A stretch of DNA of 64,000 nucleotides from CBDIDH01 sp965277595 (GCA_965277595.1 CBDIDH010000002.1:4340001-4404000); one strand, 5' to 3'; shown: positions 43,774-52,519, counted from the stretch's first letter. Notes: generated from the letters alone by a model not told the origin. Program-made: numbers and translations.

Positions 43774-44223
43774 CTAGTCTCGAAGAACCAGGCGGATCGT
43801 CCAGGACACCAGGCTTACGGCCACGGTGGCCACCACCAGACCGAGTAAAGGTCGTTCGAGCGACCGAAATCCCGGTGCCTTCCCCCGCGCCGCGCCGACG
43901 AGAAGCCAGGGAGTCAGCCCGGCACAGGCCGATGCCAGAAGCATTCCCGCCGGATTCGCTCCCCAGGACCGGCCGAACCGGCCCCGGACAAACCAGGCAA
44001 ACGACGTGGTCATCCCGCACGAGGGGCAGGGATAACCCGTGATCCAGGCGAATTGACAGGGCGGAAGACCAAGCTGCGTATGCGTGCCGAACCCCTTCGG
44101 GCTCGGCTCAAGGCTCCTTGCCAGGGCAAAAACCCCCGTCAAGGCCACCGCCAGCAAGACCATTCCCCAACGGGTCGAGACCCTCAACCGGGCTTTCGCT
44201 TGACCTTCGGGGCCTGGGTTCAT
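43774..44223 (-). CDS. DUF2752 membrane protein
   Basis: A small membrane protein of the DUF2752 family: three hydrophobic helices and the signature FAWITGYPCPSCGMTTSFAW, with the CPSCGMT block conserved; the two cysteines might bind metal or form a disulfide. Function unknown. The start at 44223 (MNPGPEG) is chosen to begin near the first helix; a GTG at 44280 in the same frame is possible and neither has a strong ribosome site. The lipoprotein gene follows closely. Confidence 0.78.
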   Translation of the reverse strand: MNPGPEGQAKARLRVSTRWGMVLLAVALTGVFALARSLEPSPKGFGTHTQLGLPPCQFAWITGYPCPSCGMTTSFAWFVRGRFGRSWGANPAGMLLASACAGLTPWLLVGAARGKAPGFRSLERPLLGLVVATVAVSLVSWTIRLVLRD

Positions 44224-45071
44224 GTCAATCAACACGGGCGCGGGTCGGGCCCGCGGTCTCTCTTGTCTCGCTTCTTTCACGAAAACCGACCGACCGCGCG
44301 GCCAAACTGGGGAATGCGCCCCGGGCCTTGGACGTGTCTCGGCACCATACTCCAGGTCGCCCTGGCTGGCAAGGCCAACCCTGGGTCGAGGTTCGAGGCA
44401 TGCGTTAAGGGCCGATGACCGATGACCAAAATGGACCGAGAACGAATCTGCGAGGCGTCTGACTCGGTTACGTTGTTGTCTCGTTGTAAAGCATCGAGGA
44501 CCGAGGCTCGATCAACCACACAAAAGACGCGGTTCAGAAAAAAAACGTGACGCCGCGTGTCGCCCTGAGAGATCACCGCGCGACCTTGGCTTCGTTTCGC
44601 AAATCCACGGGGGTCAACACGCGTGGCGACCACGGAAAACACCGCCGACACTGGCTTCGTTTCGCGAAACGACGGGGGCGGCAGCGTAAAACAAGGCCGA
44701 CCTGGCTTCGTTTCGCAAAAACAGGGGCGTCAACGCGCGGGACGAGAACCGCGAAACCACGCGAGCGAAGCAAGAAACCGCCTGAATCGTGCCAGGCGCG
44801 ACGCCTTGAGACGTCTTCCAGAGCAAAAAACGTTGGCTTCGTTTTCTCAAAGGGGCCGTCGATTTGCAACGGAGCGCCGTCCGAGTGTGTGGAACGACGA
44901 CTCATTGCGGTTTTCCAGTCTGTCATGACTCCCTGGCTTAACCTTTTCCACGCGTCAACAGTCGATTGCCGCACTCATCCAGAAATCGAAGCCAAGAAGG
45001 CTCTCCGCATCGCTGGAGAAAGGCGAGGTCCCGAGAAGCGAGAAAAATCCGCCAATCGGTCCTCGACCTCT
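44224..45071. other. Long non-coding region with scattered repeats
   Basis: 848 bases between the DUF2752 and dapF genes (both minus-strand). It contains one short family A copy (GATGACC twice, 44414-44427) and the 17-base dispersed repeat at 44587-44849. Frames on both strands here are repeat-driven and show no domain. Nothing else recognised. Confidence 0.6.
44587..44849. repeat. Four copies of a 17-base direct repeat (TGGCTTCGTTTCGCAAA)
   Basis: Copies at 44587-44603, 44652-44668 (one base changed), 44703-44719 and a diverged one at 44833-44849, with spacing 65, 51 and 130 bases. Between copies, sequences of the GGGGGTCAACACGCG / GGGGCGTCAACGCGC type recur. On the minus strand the unit reads as the artificial peptide FAKRSQ, seen in many spurious planctomycete ORFs, which suggests a genome-wide repeat. 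Confidence 0.65.
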
Positions 45072-45917
45072 TCACTCTCCATGATCGGGCCAGGTGCCGC
45101 TAAAAACCTCGGCGGCGGGGCCGGTCATGAAGACGGGCGAGGTGTCGTCGGGCCAGTCAAGTTCCAGATCGCCGCCGGGAAGGTGGGCGAGGATGGATCG
45201 TGACGTCCGGTCGGCCAGGACGCCCGCGACGCAGACGGCACAGGCTCCCGTGCCGCAGGCGAGGGTGATCCCCGACCCGCGCTCCCAGGTGCGGACCTTG
45301 ACCTCGTCGGGGGCGAGAACCTGGACGAAGTGGACGTTCACGCGGCGCGGAAAGGCCGGGTGGTGCTCGATCGCGACGCCAATCCGCTCGACCGGGAACT
45401 CCTCAACGTCGTCGACGAAGATGACCGCGTGGGGGTTACCGACCGATACGGCCGTGATGGCCAGGTCGAGGCCGTCAATGTTGAGAACGGCGTTGATCGG
45501 CGGGTCGCCTGGGAGCTTGGTGGGGATCTCGGACCCCTGTAAGATCGGCGCGCCCATGTTGACGCGGACCTGACGGGCCTTGCCCCCCTCGGCGATGATG
45601 TCGAGCGTGAGGATGCCCCGACCAGTCTCGACGCGAACCTGAGGTTTGGCCGCAAGTCCGTGATCGTACAGGTACTTGGCGACGCAACGAATGCCGTTGC
45701 CGCACATCTCCGCCTCGGACCCGTCGGCGTTGAACATCCGCATCCGGGCATCGGCCGCCTTGGACGGGCCGATCAGGATCAGGCCGTCGGAGCCGATGCC
45801 GAAGTGTCGGTCGCTGACGGCGATGGCCAGTCGGGCGGGGTCGGCCGGCTCGGCCTGGTGGAAGGTGTCGACGTAAACGTAGTCGTTGCCAAGGCCGTGC
45901 ATCTTGGTGAACTTCAT
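45072..45917 (-). CDS. dapF: Diaminopimelate epimerase
   Basis: Converts LL- to meso-diaminopimelate for lysine and peptidoglycan. The start MKFTKMHGLGNDYVYVD is the family N-terminus. Both active-site cysteines are present: Cys72 in MCGNGIRC and Cys221 in ACGTGACAV. The length of 281 residues is normal. The ATG overlaps the stop of the phytanoyl-CoA dioxygenase-like gene by four bases (ATGA), so the genes are translationally coupled. Some planctomycetes were long thought to lack peptidoglycan; a complete DapF fits later findings of peptidoglycan in the phylum. Confidence 0.95.
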   Translation of the reverse strand: MKFTKMHGLGNDYVYVDTFHQAEPADPARLAIAVSDRHFGIGSDGLILIGPSKAADARMRMFNADGSEAEMCGNGIRCVAKYLYDHGLAAKPQVRVETGRGILTLDIIAEGGKARQVRVNMGAPILQGSEIPTKLPGDPPINAVLNIDGLDLAITAVSVGNPHAVIFVDDVEEFPVERIGVAIEHHPAFPRRVNVHFVQVLAPDEVKVRTWERGSGITLACGTGACAVCVAGVLADRTSRSILAHLPGGDLELDWPDDTSPVFMTGPAAEVFSGTWPDHGE

Positions 45918-46645
45918 GGGCGTAGACTCTCGATGGCCCGCCGAGGCTCCCGCCAGTGGACACCCGAGGGGAGGGGATCGGCGGCATACTCCAGGTGAAT
46001 TACCCGACGATGGCCGGGGTCGTCGGACGCGGACGAGGCATGCAGAATCAACGGCCGCATCACGAGCGCACCGCCGCGCGGGACGGGACACGAGACCGGC
46101 GCCTCGCGTTCGAGCCAGAGTCGCGTTGACTCAACCCCAAGCCGGCCATCGCGATGCGACCCGGGAATGACCCGCAAGGGGCCTGACCTGGCGTCGCAGT
46201 CGTCGAGGTGGACCCGAACCGAGACCATTTTCTGGATCACGTCCACGGGCGGCTGAACATGAGGCACGCCCGCCTTGACCGTCCAGGGGCCGTAACCGGG
46301 AGCATCAACGCGGGCCTTGACGGCGACCGTTAAATCCTGATGCCAGGGGACCATCCAGTTCGCCTCGGGGGTCTTGTCGAAGAGCAAGGCCCTGACAGCA
46401 AAGGCGTTTGGGCCAAGCAGAGGAGCCACAAGCGCGCGGATCTCGGTTGACTCGGCAAGGTCGCGAACAGGGGGAGAGTCGTCCAGCAGGTTGCGACTGG
46501 CATAGACCCGGCCTCCGCGATCGAGCGTCGATCCGCCCGGCGAGAGCGCCGCGATGGCGTCAATGAGCCGGGCAACGGTCGGAACATCAATGACCTCCGG
46601 CACGATCGCAAAGCCAGTCCTGTCAAAGGCTTCGAGGTCAAACAC
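45914..46645 (-). CDS. Phytanoyl-CoA dioxygenase (PhyH)-like protein
   Basis: Fe(II)/2-oxoglutarate oxygenase of the PhyH family, 243 residues. The metal site is complete: H102xD104 in PWHQDLTV and distal His202 in LILHASSA; Arg213/214 can bind 2-oxoglutarate. SGPLRVIPGSHRDG is the family's conserved turn. Substrate unknown; coupling to dapF by a four-base overlap is curious, as no epimerase-oxygenase pathway is known. The start is GTG at 46645 (MFDLEAFDRTGFAIVPEV). Confidence 0.88.
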   Translation of the reverse strand: MFDLEAFDRTGFAIVPEVIDVPTVARLIDAIAALSPGGSTLDRGGRVYASRNLLDDSPPVRDLAESTEIRALVAPLLGPNAFAVRALLFDKTPEANWMVPWHQDLTVAVKARVDAPGYGPWTVKAGVPHVQPPVDVIQKMVSVRVHLDDCDARSGPLRVIPGSHRDGRLGVESTRLWLEREAPVSCPVPRGGALVMRPLILHASSASDDPGHRRVIHLEYAADPLPSGVHWREPRRAIESLRP

Positions 46646-46816
46646 TCCGGGCGCCCTGGATGCGTCGAAGACGAGGAGACCGCGATACGTCTCCAGACGT
46701 TAACACGGCAAGCCCCGGTGTTGCAATCACAGCGCCCTTGTCAGGCGAGGGCGAGGCGTCCTACTCTGATGGTAGCCAATCGGTTGGGTGACACACGACA
46801 CGGCGTTGAGGTGAGC

Positions 46817-47533
46817 ATGCTGGGTTCGGCCGAAATGACCCCCTATGACCTCCGGTTTCGGCTCTTCGCGATCCCGGTGCGCGTCCATCCCCTCTTCTGG
46901 CTGATCATGCTCCTGCTGAGCGGCGAGATGAACCAGGCCAATTTTGACCTGTCCAAGGCCTTCATTTTTTTGATCTGCGCGTTTATCTCGATCCTAGTTC
47001 ACGAGTTCGGACACGGCCTGGCGGGTCGCCTGATGGGCGATGAACCGCAAGAGATCGTGCTCTATTCGATGGGGGGCTATTGTGCCTTTCATGCGAATCG
47101 GCTGACGGGCTGGCGGCGACTCTTCATGCTTGGCTGGGGGCCAGGGGCGGGATTTGTGCTCTTTGGACTGGTCCTCGCCTTTAACCTTTATCCCAATCGC
47201 CCCATTTCGCCGAGTCTCAACCTGGCGCTTCAGGATTTGATGTTCATCAACCTGGTCTGGGGGATCTTGAACCTCTTCCCGCTCTGGCCGCTGGACGGGG
47301 GTCAGATGCTCGGGACGGTTTTTTGCATGTTCAGTCCCCGCGGGGGGATGCGCTGGGCGCACACGGTCTCGTTGCTGGTCGCGGGATGTCTTGCCGCGGC
47401 GCTGCTTATGTACACTGATGACTGGTTCATGGCGATCTGGTTCGGCTACTTCGGGTTCATCAATTACCGGATGCTTCAGGTGATGCATTACGTCGTGGAA
47501 TCACCCGAGGAGGCGGAGTGGTGGAAGCGCTGA
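46817..47533 (+). CDS. Site-2 protease-like M50 metalloprotease
   Basis: A 238-residue polytopic protease. The zinc motif is HEFGH (His62, Glu63, His66) within a membrane helix, and the second signature is PLWPLDGGQML with the third metal ligand Asp. Three or four more helices follow. Without PDZ or CBS domains it resembles the compact rhomboid-like M50 (SpoIVFB/ S2P-like) proteins, which cleave inside membrane segments. Target unknown. The start at 46817 follows GAGGTGAGC; GTG at 46811 is in frame. It lies upstream of lon in the same direction, with a 151-base gap. Confidence 0.85.
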   Translation: MLGSAEMTPYDLRFRLFAIPVRVHPLFWLIMLLLSGEMNQANFDLSKAFIFLICAFISILVHEFGHGLAGRLMGDEPQEIVLYSMGGYCAFHANRLTGWRRLFMLGWGPGAGFVLFGLVLAFNLYPNRPISPSLNLALQDLMFINLVWGILNLFPLWPLDGGQMLGTVFCMFSPRGGMRWAHTVSLLVAGCLAAALLMYTDDWFMAIWFGYFGFINYRMLQVMHYVVESPEEAEWWKR

Positions 47534-47684
47534 GGCTGGTGAAGGTTCCGCGATCAAAGACGGGGGTACGGTCTTTCTTTTGGCGCGGTTCTGGGGAACA
47601 ATCCTAGGGGCGAGGCGCGAATCCGTCCTAAGCTCTTAAAACGCGGGGCAAGCGGCCCAACTCCTTTCTGACGAACGGCTTTCC

Positions 47685-50234
47685 ATGCGAACAAAGAAAA
47701 AGGCTCGCCGACCTGTCAAATCGGAATCGGCGACATTGAACGCCTCGACGGGCGATCACCTGGCGGACCCGAACGGCTCGGGACGGTCGATCGTGCTCAG
47801 CGATCGAGGCGAAGGTGGCTCTGTCCTGCCCGACCAGATCCCGCTCTTGCCGATGAGGTCGGACGTTGTCTTTCCTCAGACGGTGGTTCCGCTGGTGGTG
47901 AACCGGGGGAGCGGAATCCGCCTGATTGACGACGTCCTCGCGGGCGAGAAGATGCTCGGCCTGGTCACGCAGAAGAATCCCGAGGCCGATGATCCCGGCC
48001 GCGACGACCTCTACCCGATCGTCTGCGTCGGCACGGTCCTCAAGATGCTGAGGTTTCCCGACGGGTCAACACGGATCGTCTCGCAAGGCTTGCTGCGGGC
48101 GCGACTTGTGGAGATTGTGTCGACCGAGCCTTTCCTCGTCGGCAAGATTGAACCGCTGGACGACATCGTGGAAGAGGGGGTCGAGCTGGACGCGCAGGTC
48201 CATCACGTTACCCGGATCTTTCAGAAGATGGTCGACCAGAGCCAGCAAGTCCCTGAAGAACTTCAGGTTGCGGCGATGAACACGCGTGAGCCGGGGCGGC
48301 TCGCCGACCTGCTCGGCTCCAGCCTGCCGTTCACGATCGAGGAAAAACAAAAGCTTCTGGCCGAGATCAACGTCCGCGCCCGCCTTGAAAAGCTCGGCCA
48401 ATACCTCTCGCGGCAACTCGCCGTTCTGGAACTCTCGACGAAGATTCAGGAACAGGTCGGCTCGGAGATCACCAAGGCCCAGCGCGATCATTTTCTGCGC
48501 CAGCAGATCAAGGCGATTCAGGAAGAACTTGGCGAGGGCGAAGGAGATAACCCCGAGCTTGACGAACTCTGGGAACGACTCAAGACCGCCGCGCCTCCGG
48601 CTCCCGTTCTGGCCGAGGCCGAACGCGAGATCGATCGGCTCTCGGGAATGCACCCAAGTTCGGCCGAATACTCGATCGTAAGAACCTATCTTGACTGGCT
48701 TGCCGTGCTTCCCTGGTCGAAGTCGAGCCGCGATCGGCTGGACCTGAGGCGGGCGCGGAAAATCCTCGACGCCGATCATTATGACCTGGAGAAGATCAAG
48801 GAGCGGATACTCGAATACCTGGCCGTTCGCAAGCTCAAGAAGGACATGAAGGGGCCGATTCTCTGCTTCGCGGGGCCGCCGGGGACGGGCAAGACCTCGC
48901 TTGGGAAGAGCATTGCGCGGGCGCTCGGACGCGAGTTCGTGCGGATCAGCCTTGGCGGTGTCCATGACGAGGCCGAAATTCGAGGCCATCGAAGGACTTA
49001 CGTCGCCGCGCTGCCGGGTCGGATCATTCAGGGGATGCGCAAGGCGGGGACGCGGAACCCCGTCTTCATGCTTGACGAGGTCGACAAGCTCGGCAGCGAC
49101 TTCCGGGGCGATCCCTCGGCGGCGCTTCTCGAAGTGCTGGACCCGGAACAGAATGCGACGTTTCGGGATAACTATCTCGACGTGGACTTCGACCTCTCGC
49201 AGGTCATGTTCATCGCCACCGCGAACATGCTGGAAACGATCCCCTCTCCGCTCCTGGATCGGATGGAAGTACTGCAACTGCCTGGATATAGCGAGGAAGA
49301 AAAGACGCTGATCGCGCAGAAGTACATCATTCCCAAGCAACTCGATGCGCACGGCTTGACCGAGAAAGATGTTCATTTTGCCGATGACGCGATCCGTCGT
49401 GTGATCTCGGACTACACCCGCGAGGCCGGCCTGCGGAACCTCGAACGCGAGATTGCCGCGATCTGCCGGAAGGTCGCCCGGAAGCATGCCGAGGGGCAAA
49501 AGAAGACGACGACGATCGTCGCGGCGAAGGTGCCCGATGTTCTTGGTCCCCCGCGCTATTTCCGCGAAGTCGTCGACCGGACGGGCGTTCCGGGGGTGGC
49601 GACCGGGCTAGCCTGGACCCCTTCCGGGGGCGAGATCCTGTTCATCGAGGCAACCGGAATGCCGGGCAAGGGGGTCTTGCAACTGACCGGCCTGCTCGGC
49701 GAATCGATGCGCGAGAGTGCGCACGCGGCGATGAGCTATCTGCGCAGTCATTCGGCCGTGCTGGGAATTGACCCGGCCTGGTTCAAGAAAACGGACGTTC
49801 ATATTCACGTTCCGGCCGGCGCCGTGCCCAAGGATGGACCGTCGGCGGGGGTGGCGATCAGCGCGGCATTGATTAGCCTCTCGCGCGACAAGTCGGTGCA
49901 AACCGGCCTGGCGATGACGGGTGAGGTGACCCTGACCGGCCGGGTCTTGCCGGTCGGCGGGGTCCGCGAAAAGGTTCTCGCGGCGCGTCGAGCGGGAATC
50001 ACGACGGTGCTGATTCCCCGGCACAACGACAAGGACCTGATCGAGCTTCCCGCCGAGGTGAAGGCGGACGTCACCTTTCATCTCATCGACACGCTGGATG
50101 ACGTCGTGCAACACCTCTTCCGCGAGCCAAAAGCCAAGGCCCGGCCGCATTCGAAGGCCCCGGCCTCGCGTCGAAAGCCCGAAGGCCGAGGCCGGACGAC
50201 TCCGCCAACACCTCCCGCGCCGCGATCGTCCTGA
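47685..50234 (+). CDS. lon: ATP-dependent protease Lon
   Basis: An 849-residue LonA. Domain order: N-terminal LON domain (IPLLPMRSDVVFPQTVVPLVV), a coiled region, AAA+ module with Walker A GPPGTGKT (397-404), MLDEVDKLG Walker B, and a C-terminal protease domain with the catalytic Ser720 in PKDGPSAG and the Lys in VREKVLAARRAG. An extra basic N-terminal stretch (MRTKKKARRPVKSES) and a basic, Pro-rich tail (SRRKPEGRGRTTPPTPPAP) extend both ends. Lon degrades misfolded and some regulatory proteins. A strong hairpin follows at 50266. Confidence 0.96.
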   Translation: MRTKKKARRPVKSESATLNASTGDHLADPNGSGRSIVLSDRGEGGSVLPDQIPLLPMRSDVVFPQTVVPLVVNRGSGIRLIDDVLAGEKMLGLVTQKNPEADDPGRDDLYPIVCVGTVLKMLRFPDGSTRIVSQGLLRARLVEIVSTEPFLVGKIEPLDDIVEEGVELDAQVHHVTRIFQKMVDQSQQVPEELQVAAMNTREPGRLADLLGSSLPFTIEEKQKLLAEINVRARLEKLGQYLSRQLAVLELSTKIQEQVGSEITKAQRDHFLRQQIKAIQEELGEGEGDNPELDELWERLKTAAPPAPVLAEAEREIDRLSGMHPSSAEYSIVRTYLDWLAVLPWSKSSRDRLDLRRARKILDADHYDLEKIKERILEYLAVRKLKKDMKGPILCFAGPPGTGKTSLGKSIARALGREFVRISLGGVHDEAEIRGHRRTYVAALPGRIIQGMRKAGTRNPVFMLDEVDKLGSDFRGDPSAALLEVLDPEQNATFRDNYLDVDFDLSQVMFIATANMLETIPSPLLDRMEVLQLPGYSEEEKTLIAQKYIIPKQLDAHGLTEKDVHFADDAIRRVISDYTREAGLRNLEREIAAICRKVARKHAEGQKKTTTIVAAKVPDVLGPPRYFREVVDRTGVPGVATGLAWTPSGGEILFIEATGMPGKGVLQLTGLLGESMRESAHAAMSYLRSHSAVLGIDPAWFKKTDVHIHVPAGAVPKDGPSAGVAISAALISLSRDKSVQTGLAMTGEVTLTGRVLPVGGVREKVLAARRAGITTVLIPRHNDKDLIELPAEVKADVTFHLIDTLDDVVQHLFREPKAKARPHSKAPASRRKPEGRGRTTPPTPPAPRSS

Positions 50235-50265
50235 GCGAACGTGCGATCGGCGGAATTCTTATCAA

Positions 50266-50327
50266 GTGCGTGCAAGGCATCGGGTCTGCTGGAAAAGACC
50301 GGATGCCTTGGACGCACTCGTTCCTTT
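50266..50327 (+). terminator. Terminator-like long hairpin after lon
   Basis: GTGCGT, CAAGGCATC and GGTC pair in order with GACC, GATGCCTTG and ACGCAC around a ten-base loop; TCGTTCCTTT follows. The stem has small asymmetries and is about 20 base pairs. Confidence 0.65.
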
Positions 50328-50405
50328 GGGGAAAACAGGGGATCGCACAGGAAAATTTGACGAGAAAATTCTCTCTCGAGGTTTTCCGTCAGATGTCTTC
50401 AGGTT

Positions 50406-50433
50406 AGTCCTCGGTCTTCGGCCGTCGGTCCTC
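50406..50433. repeat. Degenerate family A heptads before the sigma gene
   Basis: AGTCCTC, GGTCTTC, GGCCGTC and GGTCCTC in one direction, just upstream of the ECF sigma promoter. Confidence 0.5.
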
Positions 50434-50474
50434 GCCTGAGGCCAAAACGCCTCTCGGCCGCAAGTTCTGATGCC

Positions 50475-50502
50475 TTGACGTCTTGGAATGTTGGTTTAGA
50501 CT
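50475..50502 (+). promoter_or_regulatory. Sigma70-type promoter of the ECF sigma gene
   Basis: TTGACG (50475-50480), 16-base spacer, TAGACT (50497-50502), about 105 bases upstream of the ATG. Spacing and boxes match the rplM promoter, so housekeeping rather than autoregulated transcription is suggested. Confidence 0.55.
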
Positions 50503-50607
50503 AGCTCCTTCCCACATCAAGCGGGGTTCGTGGGTGTCGACGGGTGGGAGCAAGACGCGATTTTTTCCGACGATCTTTGAACCCTGCGCCTCGGCGGTGC
50601 GTAAGTC

Positions 50608-51249
50608 ATGACGAAGGCCCTCGATACTGGAGCCTCGAACGGCCTCGCCGGAACATCCGACGAGGTGCTCTTGACCCGGTATCGGGAACAGGGCCGGACG
50701 GACGACTTCGACGAACTGGTTCGTCGCTACCAGAACGAGCTCTATCGGTATCTGGCCCGCTACCTGGGCGACGCCTCGCTGGCCGAGGACGTTTTCCAGA
50801 ACACGTTCCTTCAAGTCCATCTGAAACGTGGTCTGTACGAGGACGGTCGCCCCGTTCGACCCTGGCTCTATTCGATCGCGACGCACCAGGCCGTCGATGC
50901 GCTGAGGAAGGCGGGCCGACACCCGACGATCAGCCTCGACCAGAAGCCGAGTTCGTCGGGAGGCGAGTCGGAGTCGGGGGGCCTGATTGATTTGCTGGTC
51001 AGTGAGGGAGATGGGCCGCTCGCCGAGCTTCAGGGTGAAGAACGTAAGCAGTGGGTCCGCGAGAGTGTCGCTCGGTTGCCGGAGACGCTCAGGCAGACCT
51101 TGATCCTGGCCTATCATCAGGATCTGAAATATCGAGAGATCGCCGAGATGTTGAAAATCCCCGTTGGCACTGTCAAGTCACGCCTGCACGCCGCCCTCTC
51201 CAAGCTTCAGCAGATGGCCAGGGCGACGACCCGTGATGGGAACGATTGA
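50608..51249 (+). CDS. ECF-type RNA polymerase sigma factor
   Basis: A 213-residue sigma70-family factor. Region 2 has FDELVRRYQNELYRYLARYLGDASLAEDVFQNTFLQVH and RPWLYSIATHQAVDALRK; a Ser/Gly linker with SSSGGESESGG separates it from region 4, RLPETLRQTLILAYHQDLKYREIAEMLKIPVGTVKSRLH, the helix-turn-helix that reads the -35 box. A DUF1559-type gene follows directly and may act as anti-sigma partner. The start codon is at 50608, and the last bases overlap or adjoin the next gene's start region. Confidence 0.92.
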   Translation: MTKALDTGASNGLAGTSDEVLLTRYREQGRTDDFDELVRRYQNELYRYLARYLGDASLAEDVFQNTFLQVHLKRGLYEDGRPVRPWLYSIATHQAVDALRKAGRHPTISLDQKPSSSGGESESGGLIDLLVSEGDGPLAELQGEERKQWVRESVARLPETLRQTLILAYHQDLKYREIAEMLKIPVGTVKSRLHAALSKLQQMARATTRDGND

Positions 51250-51253
51250 TCCC

Positions 51254-52222
51254 ATGAACACTAACGACATGCTTGATTACGCCCTCGGCCAGCTTGATGG
51301 CCCCGCGCTCGACGAGGCGGACCGCCAGCTCGCCGCCGACCCTTCCGCCGCCGAGACGGTTCGCTTGCTGACCCGTTCGCTCCGCGACCTGCTCGATGAT
51401 GGTGAAGACCATGCGCCTCCGCCCGACCTGGCCGGTCGGACCGTCGCGTTCGTGGCCCTGGCCACGCGGAGGCGGCGGACGATCCTCGATTTCGTCCCGG
51501 TGACGGTCCCTTTTCGATGGGCCGACGTCGCCGTCGCCGCCGGCATCTTCCTCGCCGGCCTGCTCACGCTCTTGCCCGCCGTCCAGCGGTCTCGGGAGCG
51601 CATGCAACAGGCCGGTTGCGGATACAACCTCCAGCAGCTAGGCCGGGCGCTCTGGCAGTACGGAAGCCGACACCATCACTATCCGTTCAGCCCGCAAGAC
51701 AGCCCGTCGGCCCCCGCGGGCGCCTTCGTGGCCTTGCTTCACGACGGCGGCCAGCTTGGCGAAGATGAACTGAAGGTCTTGCACTGCCCCTGTGTTTCCA
51801 CCGAGCGAAAACCGCGCGCTCCCTTGCCCGATTACAAGACCGTTTGCACGCTCCACAAGACTGATCCGTCGCGGGCCTGCGAGGCGGTCGCCTCGGATTA
51901 TGCGTACAACGTCGGCTATCATCAGCCCGATCTGGGGCGGGTCGGCCCGATCGCCGCCGTGCATTCGGCGGTCCTGCCGCTTCTGGCGGATCAACCTCCG
52001 CACGAGAGTGCCCGGACCCGCGCGACCGGCAATAGCCCGAACCACAACGGCCGGGGCCAGAACGTCCTTTATTCCGACCTCCACGTCGGCTGGCACAACA
52101 CCCGACGTCTCAATCCCAAAGACGACGACATGTTCCTGAACGCCCTGCACCAGGCCGCTCCCGGAATCAGCGTGGATGACGCCGCGCTCTTGCCGAGCAT
52201 GGTGCCGTCGCTCGGGTATTGA
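51254..52222 (+). CDS. Anti-sigma-like N-terminus fused to a DUF1559-like domain
   Basis: A 322-residue membrane protein next to the ECF sigma gene. The N-terminal ~90 residues (MLDYALGQLDGPALDEADRQLAADPSAAETV) look like an anti-sigma cytoplasmic region: a short helical Asp/Leu-rich block without the zinc ligands of ZAS domains. A membrane helix (VAVAAGIFLAGLLTLLPAVQRS) is followed by a DUF1559-like extracytoplasmic domain (CGYNLQQLGRALWQYGSRHHHYPFSP, YADYAYNVGYHQPD-like SDYAYNVGYHQPD, NGRGQNVLYSDLHVGW). The order sigma-then-membrane protein is the classic layout of sigma/anti-sigma pairs. A start at 51236 overlapping the sigma gene is also possible. Confidence 0.75.
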   Translation: MNTNDMLDYALGQLDGPALDEADRQLAADPSAAETVRLLTRSLRDLLDDGEDHAPPPDLAGRTVAFVALATRRRRTILDFVPVTVPFRWADVAVAAGIFLAGLLTLLPAVQRSRERMQQAGCGYNLQQLGRALWQYGSRHHHYPFSPQDSPSAPAGAFVALLHDGGQLGEDELKVLHCPCVSTERKPRAPLPDYKTVCTLHKTDPSRACEAVASDYAYNVGYHQPDLGRVGPIAAVHSAVLPLLADQPPHESARTRATGNSPNHNGRGQNVLYSDLHVGWHNTRRLNPKDDDMFLNALHQAAPGISVDDAALLPSMVPSLGY

Positions 52223-52239
52223 GAGGGTGGGAAGGACCC

Positions 52240-52372
52240 GATGACCGATGACCGATGACCGATGACCGATGACCGATGACCGATGACCGATGACCGATGA
52301 CCGATGACCGATGACCGATGACCGATGACCGATGACCGATGACCGATGACCGATGACCGATGACCGATGACC
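52240..52372. repeat. Tandem array of 19 perfect GATGACC heptamers (family A)
   Basis: Exactly 133 bases, 19 uninterrupted copies of GATGACC, with no spacers. On the minus strand it reads as the artificial peptide SVIGHRS repeated. It sits just after the DUF1559-like gene, upstream of a family B hairpin and of the IS3 element. It is by far the largest family A site in the window. Confidence 0.97.
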
Positions 52373-52398
52373 GATAGGATTATTGCGAAGCGTTGGAA

Positions 52399-52453
52399 GG
52401 GCAAAAGACAAAGGGCAAAGGGCAATATGTGTCCTTTGCCCTTTGTCTTGGCC
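52399..52453. repeat. Family B hairpin next to the IS element
   Basis: GGCAAAAGACAAAGGGCAAA and its near-exact inverse TTTGCCCTTTGTCTTGGCC flank an 8-base loop. It ends 15 bases before the left end of the IS. Confidence 0.75.
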
Positions 52454-52519
52454 TGCCCCCCGAAACCTGGTCCAGTCTTAATGGGAATCGTACAACTGGC
52501 AGAGAGCCAGGAGCGACCC

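Noticed and set aside
44547..45203. 218-residue basic protein in the repeat region
   Set aside because: The translation is made of the 17-base repeat, has no domain and runs into dapF on the other strand.
48066..49499. 477-residue minus-strand frame inside lon
   Set aside because: Opposite strand of a complete Lon protease, with no family match.
52240..52372. CRISPR array
   Set aside because: Units are 7 bases, identical and without spacers; no cas genes are in the window.
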